A DNA stretch of 64,000 nt from Bilabrum cf. latius (lineage: Eukaryota; Bigyra: Bicosoecida; Bigyra; Bicosoecida): NCBI GenBank assembly GCA_965178125.1, contig OZ237740.1, positions 1,426,001 to 1,490,000 of the forward strand, in the 5' to 3' direction. This document shows positions 54,263-64,000 of this stretch, piece by piece. Below the pieces are notes generated by a model. That model searched no databases. It was not told where the DNA came from and saw nothing but the letters and a program-made list of their open reading frames with translations. Position numbers and translations under genes: made by a program. Each line of letters starts with the position of its first letter. Position 1 is the first letter of the stretch.

Positions 54263-57200
54263 ATGACATCCGTCCTGAAGCGCCGTCACGTGTTTTCGAG
54301 CGATGTTGGTGTATTGAAGCGTGCTGGCCTTCGCTTGTTCGAGAGACTTGCAGCCTCGGGCATCGGAGCGCAGTCTGTCGGCGAGCTCGAGCAGGTTGGT
54401 CCCACTGTCTCACGGTTGGCGGACTCCCTGCAGCAATCAGAAAAGCTGCGTATATTTGAAGAGTGGTCGCCGCCGCGTAACCCGCCAGAGGAGGTCATCA
54501 GCCTGCGTGGAAAAGGGGTTGAATGCTTCTGCTCGTCGCAGTCCGACGATTCGCACAGCGCTGAAGCAGTCGCGCAGAACGAGGCTAAGGTGCATCCATC
54601 ATCTGGTTGGCAAGCAGGAGGCAAGCGAGGAAAGATGAAGTCCAACTGGGGCGTTGACCTTGGTCGAACCGAGATGATCAGCCAAGTCGATGTCGTCTGG
54701 GGCCAGGTGCAAGTAACGGCTGCCTCAGGAGGCAACAAGGGTGATTCTCTGCCAATCAAGGTTCGCGTCGAGGTGGCATCTCCCAAGGGCGAGTGGGTGA
54801 AGGCATGCGTGATGCGCATTCACAAGGACGACGTGGAGGAGGACAAGAAGAAGGTAGAGGCAGCCCGGCAGCAGGGGGTAAGCACCGGCCGGAAGCGCGG
54901 GAAACGCCGCGGAGGTCCCGCCATTCCGGACGATGATGACGACGATGAAGATGAGGAAGATGAGGAGGACGAGGAGGAGGACAGCAGCGACGACGAGGAC
55001 GATTTCTTCGACGACGACGAGGGCGGGGGCGACGGGCCCGCCGCCTCGGGTCCCAAGCCCACTATCGAGAAGGAGAGGCTCGCCGCGGACGGCGGGTACG
55101 GGCCTGCCCTGCCACCTGAGATGATGGCAGCCCTGGGGCTAGCCCCTGCGCCAGTCGCTGCTGCGGAGGACGAGGCCGATGGCGAGGAGGGCGCTTCTGG
55201 CAAAGGGGGCGCGGCTTCCGGGGCAGGTGCGGGCGGTGATGCTGCCGGTGAGGGCAAGGGGGCCGGGGCCCAGGCATCGGGGGATGGCAAGGAGAAGAAG
55301 ACCAAGACCTTTTAGCAGGTTGTGGGCCGCCCGGTGCGCCGCCGGCTGCGCATCCCAGAGGTGGCTGGCATGCCGGTGTCGATGCGGTTCCGCAAGCCCA
55401 TCCCTGGCCGCCGCATCCGCCTACGCATGGACGGCGTGCTGGAGAGCAACGACGCACAGGCCCACGCCATCGCCGAGGTGAAGATCGTGAGCCCCATGGA
55501 CGCCGAGAAGGCTCCCTCCGCGGCCCGCTCCGTGGCTGCCCTGCGTGACTGGCTAGCGGACATCGTGGCCATGTGCGCCGACAGCCGAGGCGCGGGGGAG
55601 AGGACCCGGGCTGCCGCCTTGCGGGCACTGGCTGCGCTGGCGGCCTCGAGCGGCAGCATGGCGGCCATTCTGGCGCTGGTGGAGGCTTTGACAGCGGGGG
55701 AACGCGGCGTGCTCCAGTAGATGCAAAGCCAGCCCGCCGGAGGGTCGGACGGCTCGGGTCTTGCGGGGGACAAGGACCTGGCCAAGGTGCTTGACCAGCT
55801 GGCACTGGATCTCCGCAAGCAGGAGAGACGCGTGAATGCCGAGGTAACCAAGGCAGAGCTGAAACCGCCCGTGCTGCAGGGGGGCGGCGGCGGGGCTGCA
55901 GTGGTCGAGTTCCAGCCAAAGTTCGACGGCAGCTTCACGGGTGTCCCGAACCGCTACATGCAGCTGCAGAACGGGGACCAGGACGCCTATTCGCAGAGCA
56001 GTAACGCCACTGCCTTCACGCTGGCGGGTGGGTTCACGCATGGGAAGGCATCGTGGGAGTTCCTGCTGGTAAACGACACCACGTCTTAGTGCTCGTGCTT
56101 CGGAATGGGTCTCAAGCCTATCGTGGACACAAACTACTCGTCTAGTCCCCAGATGCTGCTCTACAGGTCGTTCAATGGACAGAGGTACGACCGTGGCCGC
56201 CCCCTGTCCACGCCCGCCATGCCCAAGGTTAACAAGGGCGACCGCATTCGCTTCGACCTTGACATGGATGAGGGCACGTGCAGCGTGGCTGTGAACGGGA
56301 GGCCCGCTGGCGTCGCATTCACTAACCTCAAGGGCCTCGCTATCTGGCCATGCGCGCATGCCTACAGCTCCAGCCGCACGATGCGGATCCTGGCCATCCA
56401 GGGCCCGCCGGAGTTTGCGAATGGCTGCGGCATTATTGGTGTCGCAAGCGGAGGAACCTCTGAGGCCGGCAAATCGCAGGGCAGCGGAGGTAGCATGGGT
56501 GTGCGTGTGGGTCCGCTGGGCGAATACCACCGGGTGGCGCAGGCTCTGCAGCTCGATGCCGTCCCCGAGTCCGCGCTGTACGTGCCCGCGGGAGTGCTCG
56601 GCAGACGCGGGGCGGAAGGAGCCCACCCGGACGATGACGCGGCGGAGGGCGTAGTGGCGCAGGTGCAGGTACGTTCCCCCAAGGACGGTATCGACGGTGA
56701 CTTGCCGAGGCCGCGACCTGGCTAGGTGGGGAACGCCGGTGCCGGCATGGATGCCGACCGGCTGCGTACGCTGCGTAAGAAGAATCTGAGCGCGCCGGAT
56801 CACAGCCTGAGCATGCGGTGTCCCGAGGAGAAGGAGTGCCTGCGGCACGTGGGAGCGCTCACTCTGGCGAGCTACAAAGCTGGTGACGACAGCCCGGAGC
56901 CTGAGTCCAAGGCCGCAGAGAAGGGCGATGATCCTGACGCAGACTCGGACGAAGACGAGGCAAAGAAAAGCAGCAAGTCCGAGGACAGCGGGGCTCCGAC
57001 CGGCGCTGCCCTCCGAGCCATCGGGGCGTCCTGCGCTAGCCTGGCCCAGGCCTTGGCGAGCACCTCCCAGGAGGAAGGCGAGGAGCCCGCATCGGGGGCT
57101 GCTGGAGGATCGGACAAGCCGAGCAAGTCCCGGGTGCAGGCTCCCTCGAGCTGTGATCTTGCTAGCGTGCTGCCTCTTGCATGGGACGCAGCAGAGAGGC

Positions 57201-59398
57201 CCTACTGCTTCACGGCCTTCCACCTGGGCCGCAGGTTCAAGCGGTTCTCGACGCAAGCGGGCTTCTCGGCCAGCCTGGGCGTGCTGGTGGACGACGACGG
57301 CGAGGACGACGAAATCACCAACGCGGCCCCCCCACGCATCGCCGGTGTGATCGAGGTCATCGGTGACGGGAAGGTGCTCTGGAGAATGGACAGGGCCGTA
57401 GCCCCGGGGGACACGTTCGATGTGGACGTGAGCGTGCTGGATATCGATGTCCTGGTGCTGCGAGCAGGGTCTGCGCACGCCGATCTGGGCGTGAACGCTG
57501 TGTTCGTGAAGCCTGCTGTGGAGGTTTGCGACGACTGGACCTGTGCCGGGTGGAGAAACGACCGGTTTCAGCTCAATTGCGAGATGTGGGGGAATTTCCG
57601 CGGCAGGATGCCCGTGCTGAACGCGGCTGCCACCACAGGTGATGGTGGTTCCGGCGGCGCTGCTGGCGGCCCCTCCTCTGGAGCAGGCGGCGACTCTGCC
57701 AAGGCGCGGGCAGCCCCAGCAGGCACCCCGCATGCCATTGCGGCCTAGTTGCTCTCAACCGCTAGCTCTGTTGCCCTGCAGCACGCCCGTGAGATGCAGG
57801 TGGAGGCGGCCAAGAGGGGTCCCTCCGAAGAGGGCGAGTCTCCCTGGGACCTCGAGAGCCCCTATGCCATCGAGCTGTCCGGAGATGGCCTGGCGGGGCT
57901 GGCCAACGCAATGGTCAGGCTGCGGGCCGCGGTGCGGAACCCGTCGACCCCTGCAGACCTGAAGGACTGGGCCGCGGGGGCGCTGACCGACCTCTTGTTG
58001 GTCACTTTTGCGAATCTGCGGCGGCTGGTGGTGTCTCGCGTGGATGCAGCGGAGGCCGAGGGGCTCCATGGGCTGTCAACGCAAGAAAAGGCGGCCCGTG
58101 CCGCTCGGGCTGCGCTGCTCACAGGCGGGGCGGCAGACTCGGCAGCAGCAGACACGCCGGCGGGCGCTGCTTCCATGAGCACAGACCGCCTTGAGGCAGC
58201 GGCTGCCACTGGCACGTTGCAAGGGCTCGCTTCCGTCCTCCACGCACTTGTGGGCGACGCGATGCTGCCCGGGCAGGTCCGGGAGCGAGCCTCCAAGGCG
58301 CTGCAGGCAGGGCAGTCGCTTCTATTCAAGTCAGAGCGGGACGCGCGCGAGTTCGTGCGCGAGCAGCTTGGACTCGGCGAGGAGGCCGAGGAGGTGAGCG
58401 GGGGCATTTCCGCGGCTGCTGGTGAGGCCGTGGGTGGCGGCAGCGGGGCAGTCGTGGAACTGGAGTTCTCTTGGCCGTCCAGCCTCCTCACACCCGCAAC
58501 GGATCCGGCGAGCAAGAGCAAGGGCGGCAAGGGCAAGGGGGACGATGCCTCCGCGGGCGAGCTGCCCCACGAGGCGGTGCTTGACACGGCGCTGCTTCGG
58601 CTGCGCCTCGAGTGCTAGCGGAGGGGCCTGCAGCACCGCGTGATCGGCCACTGGCCAGCACGCGCCTACCTGGTTGTGTGTCTGCCCACCCGCGAGGAGA
58701 TGCAGGCCTTCGTGGGCACCTTGGGGACTGAGGGAATGGACGACGGGCAGGACACTGGGGAGGCCGCGGGGGCCAACCCGTGGGAGGCTGTGGGGGTGCA
58801 GCTGGGGGGCAAGGGAGCAGCGGTCGCGGCGCAAGCAGGCTTGGTCAAGGACAGCGGGGGTGGGTCAACTGCAGCCTCCGCGACGACGGCTGTGGGCAAG
58901 GGGTCATCTGCCCCTGCCAGCGCGGCGGCGGGAGCTCCGGCTGGGGTAGTGCCTCCACCTGCCAAGGGGGGCATCGCGGCCGCAAGCACGGTGGCAGGGC
59001 CGAGCAAGGGCGGTGATGGTAGTGGGCCCGCTGGCAGCGGCGGGAAGCATGGCGCGGTGTCCACGGACCTGCACAGCATGCGGGCGAGGAGGGGGGGGCG
59101 CGGTCGCAGGGCCCGCCTGCCGGTGGAGGGTGCCCTGGGTCGTGCGCTGGTGGGGGCGGGTCTGTGGGACTGGCAGGACCACGCAGGTAGCAAGCTGGCC
59201 GACGTGCCCCTCAGCGTGGAGCCGAGCCCCGAGTGGTCCCGTAAGTACTTCCTACCTGCGCAGCCACTTGCATGCGTCCGCTTGTACGCCGCGGCAAACG
59301 ATGGTGCTGATTCCACCATGAAGCGCGTGGTCGAGTCGATCCAGGACTTCTTACCAGCAGCCGGGCCGGTCCGAGACGCGGCCGTTGCAGTTGCCTGA
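54263..59398 (+). CDS. Giant SPRY / NPCBM multidomain protein (1711 aa, 6 in-frame TAG)
   Basis: One open frame, interrupted only by TAGs at 55313, 55718, 56087, 56723, 57746 and 58616, ends in TGA at 59396-59398. The start chosen is ATG 54263 (MTSVLKRRHVFSSDVG); an acceptor-like CTGGCGCAG just before it and protein-like sequence in another frame from 54184 leave the 5' end open. Domains: a galactose-binding-like segment (SNWGVDLGRTEMISQVDVVW) at about 130-190; a long Asp/Glu run; a SPRY domain at about 550-720 (SWEFLLVNDTTS-Q-CSCFGMG, YRSFNGQRYDRGRPLS, GTCSVAVNGRPAGVAF) of the type found in MYCBP2/HERC-like giant ubiquitin ligases; and an NPCBM-like domain at about 975-1090 (FKRFSTQAGFSASLGVL, VIEVIGDGKVLWRMD). 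No catalytic ligase domain is visible. A scaffold or recognition role is inference. Confidence 0.72.
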
Positions 59399-59544
59399 AT
59401 GCGCACTAGTGGTGTTGGCGGGTGTGGATGCATCGATTGTGCTTTGCGCCTTGGAACTTTGGACATCAGCCTATGACATCCAAACCGGAACAACTTGTTG
59501 AACGGCGCCACGCGCGGTCAACCCGCTGGTATTATTCGGGCGGC

Positions 59545-61569
59545 ATGCGAAACTTCTGCGTCCTTGCGGCATTACCCATAGTAGTGTTCGGTGCTCAAGT
59601 ATCTCAGACGAGGTCCTACGAGGCTGTGAGGCGGGCTTTCGAGCAGCCCGGGTGTGCCAGCTCGCGGCTGTTGGGGAGACGTCACCAGCGCATTTTGCGT
59701 GGCCTGCAGGACAGCGTACCCGTTTGCAATGCAGCTGTCCAAGATTGCTCCATAGACAATTATGCTTCGTCGGATATTTATGCTATCGAATGGGCCAACT
59801 ACACAACGACAACAGCTGGTGGACCTGAACGGGTAACCTGCACCTTCGGCGATCAGTATCGCACGTACGTCGTGCCTGGCACTGCAGGGACAACGAAAGC
59901 CATCTTGTACTTCTCCGGTGGCGGTGTATGTCTCTCAGCGCAAAGCTGTGGCCTCCTATCACCTCTTCAAGGCCCTTTTGATTTGCCTGCTGGAAGCTTG
60001 GGCCCTCTTCAATTCACCACGGCCTCTATCCCTTCCTCGGATGCTAGCGATGCATTTGAGCATGTTGACACCGTGATGGAAGGGGGCCATCTCATATTTG
60101 TGCCGTACTGCACCGGTGACGTGTAAGTTTATGCTTGCGCACAAGCTCGATTGTGCAGTTGTGCTATCCCATCGTATTCAGTGATAGTAATCCCTGTATT
60201 GTTTAAAAAACCTCTCAGGTTCATGGGTAATTAGGTCCACACGTACGAGGCGCAATTGCCATCTCTTGGGGTAGGCATGACCATCGAAGAGGCGAACTGG
60301 CAGCGCGCCGCAGACCTACTCGCTGGCGCGAATAGGACCTTTGACGGGAGTCGAATCGCAACTGTTGATACGCAAACAGGCACGGCGAGTACGACGATTC
60401 GGCACCTCGGACGTGGTGTTGTCAAGCAGGTGCTAGACCTCCTCGGCGGCAGCCCTGACCCCGCCACCGGTGCCGTGCGAGGCGTCGGTATTTTGCCGGA
60501 TGTCCCTGACCAGCTCGCCGTGATGGGCTGCTCGGCCGGGTCGATGGGAGCACAACTGGCTGCTCCCTTGCTCTACTAGTGGGCAAAAGCCGTGGGTGTG
60601 GGCTCTCTCTCGCTGGTGGCCGACAGCTTCATCGGGGCCTTCGAACAGACCGCCACCCTGCAGGGCGCCGTCCGCTCGTTCGCGGGGTGCGGCCTGTTCC
60701 CGCTGGGGGCCAGCGGGGCCACACCCAGCGATGATGAGGACGGAGGGGGCAGTGCCTGGGCTTTCGGGTCCCTGCGGGCCGCGGTGGTGGCAGGCGGCTA
60801 CACCCGCGAGCGATGCCTTGAGGGGACCATGGAGCTCAACCTGCCAGTCATACTAGCGGCGGCAATGGCGGGAGTGGCGGATGACACCGATGATGATGCG
60901 GTCCCCGTGTCCTTCGCCAGCGTGAACATTGAGGGCGATTACCAGCAGGTGGGCTACAACCAGATAATGACCAAGCCTTGGCCCCAGGGCCTGGATGCTG
61001 CTGCGTCCTACGTGGTGGTCGAGACGCTGAGGGCGGCCTTCGATCGGAACTTTGACGCTGCCGCTTTCAACCCTGGGCCAGACGAGCTGTCAGAGGCCTT
61101 CAGGGAGGCACTGGAGGAGTGGGGGCCCCTTCGAGACGCGGGGATGCGCGCTCTGCAGGAGAGCGGGGCGGCCGTGTGGATGGGGGACGGCACCGCCCAC
61201 TGCGTGTCTCCGTACGCCGAGCGGTTCACCGAGATGGAGTTCCTTACGGGGAAGACCCCGGCAGCCTTCGTGGGTGACGTGCTCCGTCTGCAGGCAGAGG
61301 CAGTCGCGGGTATGGAGGACGATGGCACTGGCAGCGGGGACTACGACCCGGCCGTGGTGCAGGGGGCCAGCCGGTGCGCGCCCTGCCTGCTGGGGCTGGA
61401 ATTCTGCCAGGATGCAGCAAGGGTGCAGGGCGGGCCGGCAGAGAACGGCTGTGGTACTGCAGGCGACGACGATGAAGGAGAGGACGGAGCCAGTCGTCGG
61501 AGCCCAGCTGTGTGGCAAGGGTGGCTAGTCGCGCCGCTTTGCGTGGCTGCATGGGTCCTAAGCCGCTAA
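59545..61569 (+). CDS. Notum/pectin-acetylesterase-like hydrolase, probably GPI-anchored (642 aa, 2 exons, 2 in-frame TAG)
   Basis: Exon 1 is 59545-60122, the intron 60123-60218 (96 nt, GTAAGT donor, CCTCTCAG acceptor, phase 2), and exon 2 60219-61569, ending in TAA. The start is an ATG with a signal peptide (MRNFCVLAALPIVVFGAQVS); upstream ATGs are possible. Family motifs: ILYFSGGGVCLS (oxyanion loop), FVPYCTGDV with FMGN-Q across the splice (family CTGDVHxGN), nucleophile AVMGCSAGSMGA, and His region GDGTAHCVSP. These carboxylesterases remove acetyl groups from pectin or the acyl group from Wnt; the substrate here is unknown. The C-terminus is a hydrophobic tail (GWLVAPLCVAAWVLSR) after a polar linker, a GPI-attachment signal that should end the protein, which supports TAA as the true stop. 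TAGs at 60232 and 60577 read as Gln. Confidence 0.85.
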
Positions 61570-61767
61570 ACAGTCGCTCGACCCATTCGTTGCTATTACA
61601 TTTTAACAATTGCTTCTCCCATAAATCGCTCATGCACCTGCATAATTGCCAGTTGTTGTCGGGGGCCTGCAGTGCCGTCAAACTGCACGTTACCTAGGGA
61701 ACATGAAGACAAAAACAAGATTCTCGAGGAGAACCCGAAAATACTCGAAAAAAAGCGCAGCACAGCA

Positions 61768-62593
61768 ATGGAGGTGTACAAGTGCCTTGCTTCTGATGAT
61801 GAGATGTACTCCTCGGCCATGCGCCCGAGCCCCGTTAAGGAGCTGGGGACCTGCACGATCAACGGAAAGGAGGTGAGCTGGGATTGCACCAGTTGCGGCT
61901 TGCAGCTGCTCGAAACTCGACTGTTTCCAACTTTTTCTTTGGATCCTCTCCGGTTTATTTTTATTTGCCATTCGAATCATTGCAGATGCCCATCCTTGTG
62001 AGCATCAGCGCCACTGAGACCACCGAGGACAACACCGGTGGAATCGAGGGCGAGGATGTGGATGATGCCGAGGAGCGCAAGCTGAACTATTTCTGGCAGA
62101 TGCCCCACATGGAGAATGATCACACCGATTCTCTGCTCACCAAGGGCAAGGACCCCAAGGGGAAGGCTGTGAGTGCAACCGTGCATTCGGTCAAGATTCT
62201 GTTGGGTTGCTGCTGAGAATCGCATGTTGGCCTTCCATTTCTAGCTCATTTCGTGCGCAGCTCTCTAAGTTCAAGAACTGGGAGACGTACTACTTCAAGC
62301 CGTACGGCAAGTCTGTGATCGCTTCGCTGCAGAAGGAGCACGGCGTCGAGAACGTGGATGTAGAGGAGGTGCAGAAGGCGCTCATGAAGCTGCACGGCTG
62401 GGTCAAGGAGAACAAGGGAGAGCTCTCCATCTTCGGCCCTGCCCAGTACGTCGGTGACGACTCGATCGACCTGACCATGCCGGGCAAGAGCGCCAAGGCT
62501 GTGCGCGCCGTGTCCACCCTGGCCTTCCAGATCTACTCGGCTGAGTGCAACTTCTTCGTGTTCCGCCCCGCCTGCAAGCCCGAGAAGTTCTGA
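61768..62593 (+). CDS. TPT1: Translationally controlled tumour protein (TCTP), 3 exons
   Basis: Exons are 61768-61872, 61986-62168 and 62261-62593, with introns of 113 and 92 nt. Donors are GTGAGC and GTGAGT, acceptors ATTGCAG and GCGCAG, both phase 0, stop TGA. The protein is about 206 residues, slightly above the usual 170. The N-terminus MEVYKCLASDDEMYSSA aligns with MIxYxDxxSGDEMxSDS of TCTP, and INGKE with VDGKM. The middle corresponds to the variable acidic loop and the helical hairpin, and the C-terminus CNFFVFRPACKPEKF to the YFxFFKDGLKEEKF closing strand. The hairpin is diverged. TCTP is an abundant cytosolic protein linked to growth control and GTPase signalling. No in-frame TAG occurs, fitting a highly expressed gene. 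Confidence 0.78.
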
Positions 62594-62897
62594 GATGTGT
62601 GCAGTTTTGATGGCGTGTTGGGCGCTCCGGCAGCCTACCGACTTCAGGGTTTAACTTGCTTCTTGAGTTGAAATGGACAGCCAGCGTTCAGTAGAAGACA
62701 ACTCGGACCGCTGCTGCGGCGTGCCACACGCTGTGCGGTGTAGGACTCGTACAAGACGCTTTGTTCGCCACCGCGAATGAATTTTGCCATGATACTGCCT
62801 CAAACCCACAACTGCAAGCACTCAACACGCCCGTCCGACGCGTATTCGGAGCCACTGCCAGTGCCAGCATCCAGCGCAAACAACACAGATTTAATTG
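62594..62897. other. Intergenic between TCTP and BCD1 genes
   Basis: TCTP 3' region and BCD1 promoter. No open frame of note, repeat or RNA gene is recognised. Confidence 0.35.
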
Positions 62898-64000
62898 ATG
62901 CAGCAAAGTGCCGCAAAGACAGTATGCACAGTTTGCAAACTTCATCCTAGCAAGTACAAGTGCCCGCGATGCTCCGTCCAGACGTGTTCTTTGGGCTGCG
63001 TCTTGAGCCACAAACAACAGACTGGCTGCAGCGGCAAGAAAGAAGCTGTTCCGTTCATTGCTGTCAAAGAGTATACCGACAAGAAATTCCACAGGGACTA
63101 TCATTTGTTAGAGTCTATGGCGCAAGCATCTGATGCTGCACGGCGGGATATTCGGCAGTATGGCACTCAAATCGGTGCGAGCCGGCAACGCGGACGGAAA
63201 AAGCAGCCAGAAACGTCAAAATGGAACGAATCACTGCAAATGGACGGGCTACAAAACTCCCCAAAGCTCCCTACTCTGCCAAGACCGCTGTATCGTCTCG
63301 TGATGGCAGCAAGACAACGGGGAATCGATCTGCGTCTCATGCCAAAGGGGATGGTGAAGAGGGATACGAATACAACGCGGTTGTGCTCGTCTCGAAGTTT
63401 GTGCGGTATATTGCCAAGTAGAGGATCTGTGCTGGCTCATAGGGTTGCCAACGGGAACAGACCCTCACCTGGGACGTCTGTCGTTGTTAGTCCAGCATAC
63501 GCAGCGGGGCGACTAGCGTACGGTCTGGTTGGGACGCAACCGACTGGCGTTTCGGAGTCAGATCAAAAGCGACGGCAGCCTAGCTCTATAGCACCTCACT
63601 CGCAGAGTGAAGCGATAGATCGATCACGAGCATCAAGGAGGCGGTCCAACCGGAAGCGGCGCCGCATCGAGGTCGAGACCCGCACGGTTGCAAGCACGGT
63701 CACACCGCAGTCTGGAGAAGAGTTGCGAGCAGAAAATGAAATAGAAGATCCACGAGAATCAAAGAAATCAAGAGTAGGGCAGCTGGAGAGCCAACCGGGC
63801 AGGTTGGTTGGGCCGAAGGATACCGCCGCAGACCAGCAGTCGGCTGGGCCGAAGGATACCGCCGCAGACCAGCAGTCGGCTGGGCCGAAGGATACCGCCG
63901 CAGACCAGCAGTCGGCTGGGCCGAAGGATACCGCCGCAGACCAGCAGTCGGCTGGGCCGAAGGATACCGCTGCAGTCAGGCAAACTCTTGAGTCTGGCAC
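62898..64000 (+). CDS. ZNHIT6: Box C/D snoRNA protein 1 (zf-HIT, BCD1/ZNHIT6), 3' end outside the window
   Basis: The frame from ATG 62898 (MQQSAAKTVCTVC) is open to the right edge, 367 codons without any stop or TAG. The N-terminus is a zf-HIT zinc finger: CTVCKLHPSKYKCPRCSVQT then CSLGCVLSHKQQTGC, with the C-x2-C, C-x2-C, C-x3-C and H/C spacing. The BCD1 continuation follows: KKFHRDYHLLESMAQASDAA, then YRLVMAARQRGIDLRLMPKG and MVKRDTNTTRL, matching the DYRFLEDV, ARRQGINLKLLPNG and FTKRKENST segments of ZNHIT6. BCD1 acts in the nucleus as an assembly factor that recruits core proteins to box C/D snoRNAs. The rest is basic and disordered with a bipartite nuclear signal (RRRSNRKRRRIEVE), ending in a 36-bp tandem repeat cut by the window edge. 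Confidence 0.88.
   Translation, partial: MQQSAAKTVCTVCKLHPSKYKCPRCSVQTCSLGCVLSHKQQTGCSGKKEAVPFIAVKEYTDKKFHRDYHLLESMAQASDAARRDIRQYGTQIGASRQRGRKKQPETSKWNESLQMDGLQNSPKLPTLPRPLYRLVMAARQRGIDLRLMPKGMVKRDTNTTRLCSSRSLCGILPSRGSVLAHRVANGNRPSPGTSVVVSPAYAAGRLAYGLVGTQPTGVSESDQKRRQPSSIAPHSQSEAIDRSRASRRRSNRKRRRIEVETRTVASTVTPQSGEELRAENEIEDPRESKKSRVGQLESQPGRLVGPKDTAADQQSAGPKDTAADQQSAGPKDTAADQQSAGPKDTAADQQSAGPKDTAAVRQTLESG
63810..63980. repeat. 36-bp tandem repeat, about five units, in frame
   Basis: GGGCCGAAGGATACCGCCGC begins each unit, at 63810, 63846, 63882, 63918 and 63954. The first four are nearly identical; the last diverges (GCT GCA GTC). Each encodes the dodecamer GPKDTAADQQSA in the BCD1 gene. The high identity suggests recent expansion. 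Confidence 0.92.

Noticed and set aside
63596-64000. Minus-strand repeat protein opposite the 36-bp array
   Set aside because: The plus strand encodes BCD1 with a conserved zf-HIT domain. The minus frame exists only because the repeat period is a multiple of three.
1-64000. CRISPR arrays, insertion sequences, prophage or bacterial operons
   Set aside because: No direct-repeat/spacer arrays, transposase or integrase motifs were seen, and the genes are intron-bearing eukaryotic ones.
1-64000. tRNA or rRNA genes in the intergenic intervals
   Set aside because: I looked for GTTCRANNC-type B boxes and cloverleaf stems by eye and found none that fold convincingly. A covariance-model scan would be decisive.

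Overview
The window is nuclear DNA of a eukaryote. It has spliceosomal introns (GTGAGN or GTAAGN donors, pyrimidine-rich CAG acceptors, most of 87-98 nt), GC-rich coding sequence, AT-richer intergenic DNA, and eukaryote-only machinery: TFIIH p62, RNA polymerase III subunit RPC6, ribosomal P2, TCTP, ARV1, BCD1 and a ciliary CCDC113/CCDC96-type protein. The genes pack tightly on both strands. I cannot name the lineage. The ciliary protein points to a flagellated life stage, and long genes rich in low-complexity sequence point to a protist or alga-like genome.

The central result is the genetic code. Read with the standard code, almost every gene breaks into pieces that all lie in one frame and are separated only by TAG. 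Read with TAG as glutamine, they become complete proteins. The decisive case is casein kinase 1 (15800-17425), where TAG falls on glutamines that are near-invariant in the family (the GIE-Q-SRRDD and LPW-Q-GLK motifs). I count about 92 in-frame TAGs over about 19 genes and no in-frame TAA or TGA. TGA ends 22 genes and TAA ends five, so only UAG appears reassigned. All gene models below use UAG = Gln with UAA and UGA as stops.

Layout. 1-1016: sideroflexin 3' end and a small conserved protein. 1181-13290 (minus): one 4003-residue EF-hand/ankyrin/glycine-rich protein. 13498-20317 (plus): a GT32 glycosyltransferase, casein kinase 1 and a RecQ helicase. 20418-25863: a secreted orphan, a prenylcysteine-methylesterase-like hydrolase, TXNDC17 and two small membrane proteins. 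26203-29303: ARV1 and a methyltransferase. 29859-38290: a 943-residue orphan and a 1678-residue terminal nucleotidyltransferase. 38460-44169: ribosomal P2, the CCDC113/96-like protein and a VPS10-domain receptor. 44616-49800: PP2C phosphatase, a Cys-rich orphan and TFIIH p62. 50383-53997: an H1-like basic protein, RPC6 and D-glutamate cyclase. 54263-64000: a SPRY/NPCBM giant, a Notum/pectin-acetylesterase-like GPI protein, TCTP and BCD1.

The genes do not form one pathway. They are mostly housekeeping genes in divergent and convergent pairs, and what unites them is the non-standard code and the frequent glutamine-rich or low-complexity insertions.
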